A DNA stretch of 7,437 nt. Source: Lachnospiraceae bacterium (lineage in GTDB: Bacteria > Bacillota > Clostridia > Lachnospirales > Lachnospiraceae). Every line of letters starts with the position of its first letter. Position 1 is the stretch's first letter. The stretch lies in the NCBI GenBank assembly GCA_900752065.1, contig CAADTT010000067.1, positions 1 through 7,437 on the forward strand, written 5' to 3'. The notes beneath the pieces are model-generated. The model saw only the letters and a program-made list of their open reading frames with translations. It did not search any database and was not told the origin of the DNA. Positions 1-5,367 of this stretch are shown piece after piece. Made by a program: the position numbers and the translations under genes.

Positions 1-70
1 CGCGCCAGATGCGGCCGCGCCAGCGGCATCTTCCATACGCATCTGTGCGCATCCTCGCGGAGCGTTTTTG
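1..70. other. GC-rich non-coding edge segment with inverted repeats, ending in a T-run
   Basis: I see no convincing gene here. Positions 8-30 can fold into an interrupted hairpin: GATGC at 8-12 pairs with GCATC at 26-30, and GGC at 13-15 with GCC at 19-21. Five T residues at 65-69 directly follow a GC-rich stretch, and the join to the next element resembles the end of the strong terminator at 293-335. It could be the 3' part of a terminator for a plus-strand gene lying left of the window, but no good stem is visible directly before the T-run, so this is only a suggestion. Confidence 0.3.
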
Positions 71-99
71 TATCATAGGGAACGAAGTTTCCTATGATA
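71..99. repeat. 13-bp inverted repeat (hairpin) with 3-nt loop
   Basis: Arm 71-83 (TATCATAGGGAAC) pairs with arm 87-99 around the loop GAA. All 13 positions pair if G80 and T90 form a G-U wobble in plus-strand RNA; in minus-strand RNA this pair would be an A-C mismatch. No T-run follows on either strand, so it is not a canonical intrinsic terminator. Its first arm recurs, slightly altered, at 337-350. It may be a dispersed intergenic palindrome or an RNA processing or stability hairpin; the function is unknown. Confidence 0.7.
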
Positions 100-122
100 T
101 AAAAAATGGTCAAAATGTCCAT
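100..122 (-). terminator. possible minus-strand intrinsic terminator
   Basis: Read on the minus strand, ATGGACA and TGACCAT (122-116 and 112-106) form a seven-position stem with one A-A mismatch around a TTT loop, followed by a run of T residues (plus-strand A101-A106). This is the first hairpin with a T-run downstream of the acylphosphatase gene on that strand, about 250 bases past its stop, so it may end the kdp transcript. The stem is short and AT-rich, so confidence is low. Confidence 0.35.
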
Positions 123-229
123 TCAGCTACAGGCAGGAGCCGCACAGCGGCGGATAGCTTGCATAGCAGGCGAGCCTGCGGTTTGCATGGTGCCTTAATT
201 GAATTGTTATATTTCTGTATAAAACTATG
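123..229. other. intergenic stretch with two GC-rich palindromes, no gene seen
   Basis: Two compact inverted repeats are visible: GCCGC-ACA-GCGGC at 139-151 and GCAGGC-GA-GCCTGC at 166-179. They sit in GC-rich sequence unlike the AT-rich DNA just after 195. Open frames across this stretch on either strand run through the strong terminator hairpin to the right and show no ribosome binding site, so I do not call them genes. The palindromes look like dispersed intergenic repeat material, but only a genome-wide comparison could show this. Confidence 0.45.
195..223 (+). promoter_or_regulatory. possible promoter for the candidate RNA at about 230-337
   Basis: A TATAAA box at 218-223 (five of six matches to the -10 consensus) lies 17 bases after TTAATT at 195-200, a poor -35 box with three of six matches. 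Initiation would fall at about 230, exactly where the closing stem of the candidate RNA begins. AT-rich DNA produces such boxes by chance, so support comes mainly from the fit with the downstream stem and terminator. Confidence 0.3.
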
Positions 230-337
230 CCGGGAAGGATATACTGTAGTTACTACCAAAGATAAATTGATAGAATACTTATCCTCCCCTTCGCCCCGCA
301 GGTGCGCAAAAGAATGCGTCTCTGCGGGGCTTTTTCG
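230..337 (+). ncRNA. candidate structured small RNA ending in a strong terminator
   Basis: No coding frame explains this stretch. A promoter-like pair predicts a start near 230. Directly after it, 232-241 (GGGAAGGATA) pairs with 280-289 (TATCCTCCCC) at nine of ten positions, with one A-C mismatch, enclosing a loop of about 38 nt. The loop holds a small GTAG-TTA-CTAC hairpin (246-256). Three bases after the closing stem the terminator hairpin (293-330) and its T-run begin. The unit would be about 108 nt and converge on the 3' end of the acylphosphatase gene. I do not recognise it as 6S, SRP, tmRNA or a riboswitch class I know. It may be a trans-acting RNA, a short leader remnant or a chance arrangement. 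Confidence 0.35.
293..335 (+). terminator. strong plus-strand intrinsic terminator
   Basis: GCCCCGCAG at 293-301 pairs perfectly with CTGCGGGGC at 322-330, followed at once by TTTTT at 331-335. Inside, GCGCA (304-308) pairs with TGCGT (315-319, one G-U wobble) around an AAAGAA loop, leaving a 2-by-2 internal bulge. On the minus strand the stem is followed by GAAGG, not T residues, so it acts canonically only for plus-strand transcription, although its fold could still protect the kdp mRNA 3' end. It lies 37 bases from the stop codon of the convergent acylphosphatase gene. Confidence 0.85.
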
Positions 338-360
338 TATCATAGGAAACTTTGTTCCAT
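337..360. repeat. direct repeat copy of the 70-92 element
   Basis: GTATCATAGG occurs at 70-79 and again at 337-346, each time just after a run of five T residues, and similarity continues for roughly ten more bases (GGGAACGAAGTTTCC against GGAAACTTTGTTCC). The second copy has lost most of the partner arm, so its own hairpin is weak. The pairing of terminator-like T-run plus this element twice within 270 bases suggests a duplicated or dispersed 3'-end module. Confidence 0.55.
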
Positions 361-371
361 ATACCCAAACT

Positions 372-638
372 CTACAATACCCGAAACTTACTCTCCGATA
401 TTTTCACCGGAATTTCTTCTGCTTCTATATAGGAAATCCGGATATATCTCTGCTCATACAGGCTCTGCACCATCTGTTCAATAATCTGTCGCTCCCCCTG
501 CACTTCCATTTCCACTCTGCCATCCCACAGGTTTAAGACCCACCCGGTCAGACCTAGCGATCTGGCGATCCATGCCGAGCGATAGCGAAAGCCCACACCC
601 TGTACATCTCCGGAAAAATACATATGCTTTCTTATCAT
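372..638 (-). CDS. acyP: acylphosphatase
   Basis: An 88-residue protein, the usual size for this single-domain family, which hydrolyses carboxyl-phosphate bonds such as acetyl phosphate, carbamoyl phosphate, 1,3-bisphosphoglycerate and aspartyl phosphates. The signature loop GDVQGVGFR (residues 10-18) ends in the phosphate-binding Arg18. GWVLNLWDG (32-40) supplies Asn36, which positions the catalytic water. Both match the invariant Arg and Asn of the family. The C-terminus (KFRVL) is slightly divergent. It is soluble, with no signal or membrane segment. An AAAGGAG site (650-656) lies 11 bases before the ATG; a nearer ATG at 645 is out of frame. The gene starts 45 bases after kdpD stops on the same strand, so it is probably the last gene of the kdp operon. 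A role on KdpB phosphate or a phosphorylated regulator is inference; general acetyl-phosphate clean-up is the cautious alternative. Confidence 0.93.
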   Translation of the reverse strand: MIRKHMYFSGDVQGVGFRYRSAWIARSLGLTGWVLNLWDGRVEMEVQGERQIIEQMVQSLYEQRYIRISYIEAEEIPVKISESKFRVL

Positions 639-683
639 TGGTCATTCTTCTCCTTTCTCTTGCCCCCGTCATCCACCAGAAGG

Positions 684-2543
684 TCACTCCTTCATTCCCG
701 CGAGCAGCGAATCAAGCGACTGCCTGCAGTCATTTGACCCTGAACGGCACCGCAGCATTTCCTTCTCCATCGCCACGGCCGTTTCCGCCAGAACCGCAAA
801 AATCACATTGTTCTCAAAGGCGCCCAGCGCCTCCCCCGGCTTCATCTCGATTCCGGCCACGCCAAAGACCTCGCTCTGGTTCCGGATAGCAAGATAATAA
901 CAGGCGGCGCTTCCCAGCGTATCTGTCCCTGCCCCTGCCCGCTTGCGGTTTTTATATACCCATTCCGCCACAGCCCTTTCATTTTTTCCGGTCAGAGCTC
1001 CGCTTTCTTCCGCTTCTCCCCGTTCATCGTACACAACGGGTTCCGTCGGACGCCCTTCTCCCCTTCCATAGTAGACGACTCTCCGGTCGAGGATTTTTCC
1101 AAGCTGCATAGCCATAATGCGTCCAATGCCCGCCGGATCTTTCTCGCTTTGCAGTCGCTGGTTCGTGTCCATCAAAAGTCTGGTGCGGTACACCGTCTTC
1201 GCCAGCTCCCGTTCCTGGATCCTCATCTTCAGGATCAGGAAGCCTGCCAGAAATCCTGCCGCAAACAGAAAGGTCAGCGTCACCGGCTCCTGCACATAGA
1301 AACACACGCCGATCATAATTCCAAAAAGGAAAATCAGCACGCCCTTTAAAACTGCCGGTGCTGACAGTCCGCCCGGATACTTCACCTTTCCGGGTCTGCG
1401 CAGATATCCCGGCCGGCTGTCCGGGATAATATAAATGTCGATATTCGGTGCGAACATGGCCAGACGGTCTGTAAAGGTAGATCTCTTCAACGCGCCTCTT
1501 CTCGTATAACTCCTTCCCGCCACGATTTTTGAAATTCCGGAGGTTCTGGCGTACTCTGCGATCAGAAAAGGAACATCCTCTCCGCAAATCGTCTCAATCT
1601 CTGCCCCAAGCTGTTCTGCCAGGCGGATATTTTCTTCCAGCCGCTTCCTGTCCTCCTCTTTCATCTTCGTCCGGGGTATGGATTCCACATAAAGCCCTGT
1701 AAGCGTGCCGTCAAACGCCCTTGCCATACGCGCCGCCGCCCGGATAATCTTAGGATTTGACGGGGAAGAGGACAGTCCCACCAGTATCTTTTCCTCCGTA
1801 AAATATTCATTTCCGTTTCTCTTCTTTTCCCTCTCAGAAATGCGGTTCACCCGGTCTGCCATCCGGCGCAGGGCGATTTTCCTTAATGCCGTCAGCTTTT
1901 CCTCCGTAAAGAAATTCTCCAGAGCCCGCAGCGCCTGTTCCTGCTTGTAAATCTTCCCTTCCTTCAGACGGCTGATGAGCTCTGCCGGCTCCACGTCCAC
2001 CAGTTGCACCTCCTCCGCCAGCTCAAACGCCTGATCGGGAATCCTCTCTCTCACGAAGATTCCCGTCACGGAGGCCACGATATCGCAGAGACTTTCCAGA
2101 TGCTGCACATTGACTGTCGTATACACATCGATGCCCGCTTTCAAAAGCTCCTCCACATCCTGATAACGTTTCCTGTGGCGGCATCCCGGCGCATTCGTGT
2201 GGGCATACTCATCCACCAGAACAAGCTCCGGTCTCCTTTTCAGAATAGCATCAATGTCCATCTCTTTCAACTGGATTCCGTGATAGGGAATCACCTGTAC
2301 GGATATGGTTTCGAATCCGTCCATCAGCATCTGAGTATCCGGGCGGGAATGCGGCTCCACATATCCCAGCACCACGTCCGTTCCTGCATCCTTCAGCTTT
2401 CTGGCCGCCCGAAGCATACTGTAGGTCTTTCCTACGCCTGCCGCATAACCGAAAAAAATTTTCAGTTTTCCTCTTCCCTCTCTTCTCTCCACCCGCTTCA
2501 GCTCATGGAGAAGCTTTTCCGGGTCAGGGCGCTGTATCTCCAT
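684..2543 (-). CDS. kdpD: short KdpD-type sensor protein without histidine kinase domain
   Basis: Numbering here counts from the ATG at 2546. Residues 20-230 form the KdpD ATP-binding domain, with Walker A GYAAGVGKT (33-41) and Walker B LVLVDEYAHTNAPG (108-121). Residues 252-375 form a USP-like domain whose SSS (259-261), 20-residue gap and LTGLY (282-286) resemble the c-di-AMP motif of Staphylococcus aureus KdpD. Two membrane helices follow (about 400-419 and 421-440) instead of the usual four, then a helical linker and a GAF-like domain (about 470-597). The protein ends at residue 620, where a full KdpD of roughly 890 residues would enter its H-box and ATPase domains. No frame downstream supplies them, and the acylphosphatase gene follows. 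It cannot autophosphorylate, so a separate kinase partner or a non-kinase role is inferred. GAAGG at 2551-2555 lies 7 bases before the ATG at 2543 and 4 before that at 2546, so I prefer the second. Confidence 0.9.
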   Translation of the reverse strand: MEIQRPDPEKLLHELKRVERREGRGKLKIFFGYAAGVGKTYSMLRAARKLKDAGTDVVLGYVEPHSRPDTQMLMDGFETISVQVIPYHGIQLKEMDIDAILKRRPELVLVDEYAHTNAPGCRHRKRYQDVEELLKAGIDVYTTVNVQHLESLCDIVASVTGIFVRERIPDQAFELAEEVQLVDVEPAELISRLKEGKIYKQEQALRALENFFTEEKLTALRKIALRRMADRVNRISEREKKRNGNEYFTEEKILVGLSSSPSNPKIIRAAARMARAFDGTLTGLYVESIPRTKMKEEDRKRLEENIRLAEQLGAEIETICGEDVPFLIAEYARTSGISKIVAGRSYTRRGALKRSTFTDRLAMFAPNIDIYIIPDSRPGYLRRPGKVKYPGGLSAPAVLKGVLIFLFGIMIGVCFYVQEPVTLTFLFAAGFLAGFLILKMRIQERELAKTVYRTRLLMDTNQRLQSEKDPAGIGRIMAMQLGKILDRRVVYYGRGEGRPTEPVVYDERGEAEESGALTGKNERAVAEWVYKNRKRAGAGTDTLGSAACYYLAIRNQSEVFGVAGIEMKPGEALGAFENNVIFAVLAETAVAMEKEMLRCRSGSNDCRQSLDSLLAGMKE

Positions 2544-2608
2544 CATTTTTCCTTCTTTCTAATCCTTTCAGTTCTCAAGGGTTTTCACGCCGCGGACCAT
2601 CTTTCCTG

Positions 2609-3205
2609 TCACAAAATCCCTTCCAGCATCAGATTCACCTTCAGTACATTTACGGTATCCTCCCCGAAAATCCCCAGGAATTTTTCTGTCCTGCATTCCT
2701 CTATGATCTCTTCAATCTTCTCCTCGGACATGCCATTCTCCTTTGCCAGCCTGGGCGCCTGGTATAAGGCGGCTGCCAGAGAAATATCCGGGTCAAGGCC
2801 GCTGCCGGAGCAGGTCACCAGATCCACAGGTATTTTCCTGTCCGCCCCATCGGGGTCTGCTTCCCTGAGTTTCTCGATTCTCTCCTCCACAGCCGCCTTC
2901 AATTCTTCGCTTTCAGGTCCAAAATTCGACGGTCCGGCATACATTTTCCTTTCCCCGTTTCCGTCCATAACAGAAGTGACATACATCACCCGCCCCCACA
3001 TATGGGATTTCTCCGTATATTCCTGCGCCAGAAGCTCACATCCATATTCCTTTCCGTCCACCTCGATGATGCTGCCGTTTGCCTGTTCCGGAAAGAAAAG
3101 CTGCGCCGCTCCTGTTACCACGCCGCCGTACAGTACACCGCAAAGAAGCGTCATGGCACAGAGCATTCCTGCCGCCTTTATAAAAATTTTTGAATTTTCC
3201 TTCAT
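2609..3205 (-). CDS. kdpC: potassium-transporting ATPase subunit KdpC
   Basis: KdpC is the single-span accessory subunit of the KdpFABC K+ pump; it stabilises the complex and increases the ATP affinity of KdpB. The 198-residue protein (E. coli KdpC is about 190) has one N-terminal hydrophobic helix within about the first 35 residues. Its large extracytoplasmic part ends with the conserved block CSGSGLDPDISLAAA, then YQAPRLAKENGMS, and the C-terminal FGEDTVNVLKVNL motif. The GGAGG site (3213-3217) lies 7 bases before the ATG at 3205. An in-frame ATG at 3211, which would add two residues, is only one base from the site and is less likely. It lies 69 bases after kdpB and 62 to 65 bases before kdpD on the same strand. 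No key block appears to be missing. Confidence 0.95.
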   Translation of the reverse strand: MKENSKIFIKAAGMLCAMTLLCGVLYGGVVTGAAQLFFPEQANGSIIEVDGKEYGCELLAQEYTEKSHMWGRVMYVTSVMDGNGERKMYAGPSNFGPESEELKAAVEERIEKLREADPDGADRKIPVDLVTCSGSGLDPDISLAAALYQAPRLAKENGMSEEKIEEIIEECRTEKFLGIFGEDTVNVLKVNLMLEGIL

Positions 3206-3280
3206 CTGCATTCCTCCTCTACATGGCTGAATTTACGCATTCTTACAAAATTTACAGCAAAGCGCAAAGTCCAGACGGAA

Positions 3281-5332
3281 CTATACCGCACCCGCACCGG
3301 TCAACAGCAGGTCGATCAGTTTGACAAAAACGAACGGCGTTACCATACCTCCCGCCCCATAGACCAGAAGATTCCTTGCCAGAAGTTTCTCTGCTGAAAC
3401 CTCCCGGTATTTTACGCCCCGCAGCGCCAGCGGGATCAGGGCTATGATGATCAGCGCATTATAGATAATGGCAGAGAGGACGGCGCTTCTGGGGCTTTCA
3501 AGACCCATAATGTTCAGCGCCCCAAGCTGCGGATACAACTCCATAAAAATTGCCGGGATGATCGCAAAATACTTCGCCACGTCATTGGCAATACTGAACG
3601 TAGTAAGGCTTCCTCTGGTCATAAGAAGCTGTTTTCCGATGCGCACGATCTCGATCAGCTTTGTTGGTGAGGAATCCAGATCTACCATGTTCCCCGCCTC
3701 TTTCGCTGCCTGTGTCCCGCTGTTCATCGCCACCGCCACATCTGCCTGTGCCAGCGCCGGGGCATCGTTCGTCCCGTCCCCCGTCATGGCTACCAGATGG
3801 CCCTTTGCCTGAAACTCCCGGATCATGGCAAGCTTTCCCTCCGGCGTGGCCTCCGCCAGAAAATCATCCACCCCCGCTTCCGCTGCGATTGCTGCCGCCG
3901 TCAGCGGATTGTCTCCGGTGATCATGATGGTGCGGATGCCCATCTTCCGCAGATCGGAAAACTTTTCCTGTACGCCGTCCTTAATGATGTCCTTCAGATA
4001 AATCACGCCGAGCACCCGGTGATCCTTTGCGACCACCAGAGGCGTTCCGCCCTTTGATGCAATCTGCTTTACCACAGTGCTGCATTCTTCGGGAAAACTT
4101 CCTCCTGCCTGCTCTACATAGGTACGCATAGTATCCGCCGCTCCCTTCCTTATCTCATGCTCCCCGTCATCCACACCGCTCATACGGGAGGCCGCCGTGA
4201 AGGGAACGAACTGCAGTCCTTCCTCCTCTAAGCTCCGCTCCCGGATGCCGAATTTTTCTTTCGCCAGTATTACCACGCTCCGTCCCTCCGGCGTCTCATC
4301 CGCAAGAGAGGACATCTGCGCCGCCTCCGCAAGCTCCAGCCCGGAAACTCCGTCCACAGGAATAAATTCTGCCGCCTGCCGGTTTCCCAGAGTGATGGTT
4401 CCCGTTTTGTCCAGCATCAGGATATCCACATCTCCCGCCGCCTCGATAGCTCTTCCGCTCATGGCCAGCACATTTGCCTGATTCAACCTGCTCATGCCTG
4501 CAATACCGATCGCTGACAGCAGCGCCCCGATGGTGGTAGGTGCCAGACACACGAGAAGCGCCGCCAGGGTCGTGACCGATGCCGGATTTGGGACACCTGC
4601 CTGCTCTGCGGAAAAGGAAGTAAAGGTATAGAGAGACAAAGTCACCAGAAGAAAGATAAGCGTCAGTCCCATCAGGAAGATCTGAAGTGCCGTCTCATTC
4701 GGCGTCTTCTTCCGGGAAGCCCCTTCCACCATGGCGATCATCTGATCCAGAAAGCTCTCTCCCGCCTCGTTTGTCACCTGCACCACGATCCAGTCCGACA
4801 GCACCGTGGTTCCCCCCGTCACCGCACTCCGGTCGCCGCCGCTCTCGCGGATGACAGGCGCGGATTCCCCTGTAATGGCACTCTCATCTACCGATGCTGC
4901 GCCGCAGATCACCTCGCCGTCCGCCGGGATCTGTTCTCCCGCCTGTACCAGCACGATATCTCCTCTCTTCAAATCGGCGGAGGAGACCACTGTCACCTCC
5001 TCCTTCCTCTCGGCTGACGGAATCTTATATGCCTCCACATCCTTTTTCGCCGCCCGCAGAGCGTCTGCCTGGGCCTTTCCCCGCCCCTCTGCCAGCGCTT
5101 CCGCAAAGTTGGCAAAAAGCACGGTAAACCACAGGATCAGGGATACGGCAAAGGTATAGCCTGTCGGTGCATCCCCGATACCTGTGAGCAGGGACACCGC
5201 CCATAAAATAGTAGTCAGAACTGCCGTCACATAGACCAGAAGCATGACCGGATTTTCTGCCTGGGTTTTTGGTTTCAGCTTGATAAAAGATTCCTTTGCT
5301 GCATGAAGCAGCATTTTTTGTTTCTCTTCCAT
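3281..5332 (-). CDS. kdpB: potassium-transporting P-type ATPase subunit KdpB
   Basis: This is the catalytic subunit of the Kdp pump, which hydrolyses ATP through an aspartyl-phosphate intermediate to drive K+ uptake. At 683 residues it matches E. coli KdpB (682). Visible motifs are the actuator TGES (154-157), whose serine corresponds to the inhibitory phosphorylation site of E. coli KdpB; the membrane motif CLAPTTIG (262-269); the phosphorylation motif DKTGT with Asp308; KGA (396-398) in the nucleotide-binding domain; TGDNP (472-476); and the hinge GDGTNDAP (518-525). Membrane helices lie at about 28-80, 215-280 and after 570. It starts 35 bases after kdpA stops. The GGAGGA site (5346-5351) is 13 bases from this ATG, a long spacing, with an out-of-frame ATG at 5345 in between. 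The start fits the family's N-terminus. Confidence 0.98.
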   Translation of the reverse strand: MEEKQKMLLHAAKESFIKLKPKTQAENPVMLLVYVTAVLTTILWAVSLLTGIGDAPTGYTFAVSLILWFTVLFANFAEALAEGRGKAQADALRAAKKDVEAYKIPSAERKEEVTVVSSADLKRGDIVLVQAGEQIPADGEVICGAASVDESAITGESAPVIRESGGDRSAVTGGTTVLSDWIVVQVTNEAGESFLDQMIAMVEGASRKKTPNETALQIFLMGLTLIFLLVTLSLYTFTSFSAEQAGVPNPASVTTLAALLVCLAPTTIGALLSAIGIAGMSRLNQANVLAMSGRAIEAAGDVDILMLDKTGTITLGNRQAAEFIPVDGVSGLELAEAAQMSSLADETPEGRSVVILAKEKFGIRERSLEEEGLQFVPFTAASRMSGVDDGEHEIRKGAADTMRTYVEQAGGSFPEECSTVVKQIASKGGTPLVVAKDHRVLGVIYLKDIIKDGVQEKFSDLRKMGIRTIMITGDNPLTAAAIAAEAGVDDFLAEATPEGKLAMIREFQAKGHLVAMTGDGTNDAPALAQADVAVAMNSGTQAAKEAGNMVDLDSSPTKLIEIVRIGKQLLMTRGSLTTFSIANDVAKYFAIIPAIFMELYPQLGALNIMGLESPRSAVLSAIIYNALIIIALIPLALRGVKYREVSAEKLLARNLLVYGAGGMVTPFVFVKLIDLLLTGAGAV

Positions 5333-5367
5333 TTTCTGTATTCATTCCTCCATAAGCGATCGAAAAC

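Noticed and set aside
110..343. A 77-codon minus-strand frame in the left intergenic region
   Set aside because: It spans the terminator stem and the palindromic repeats, has no ribosome binding site I can see, and looks like repeat DNA read as protein.
9..536. A 175-codon plus-strand frame across the left end
   Set aside because: It runs through a strong terminator hairpin and then antisense through the acylphosphatase gene, with no family resemblance.
684..700. A frameshift that truncates a full-length kdpD
   Set aside because: No kinase motifs (H-box, N, G1 or G2 boxes) appear in any frame downstream, and the next gene begins within 45 bases, so the kinase half is absent rather than broken.
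2004..3230. A 408-codon plus-strand open frame opposite kdpC and the start of kdpD
   Set aside because: It lies antisense to two clearly recognised genes, has no recognisable domain, and its codons mirror the minus-strand genes. Long antisense frames are common opposite this codon usage.
5025..5345. A 106-codon frame overlapping the start of kdpB on the same strand
   Set aside because: It uses the ATG one base after the SD and is out of frame with kdpB. Its product has no recognisable features and the kdpB frame is unambiguous.
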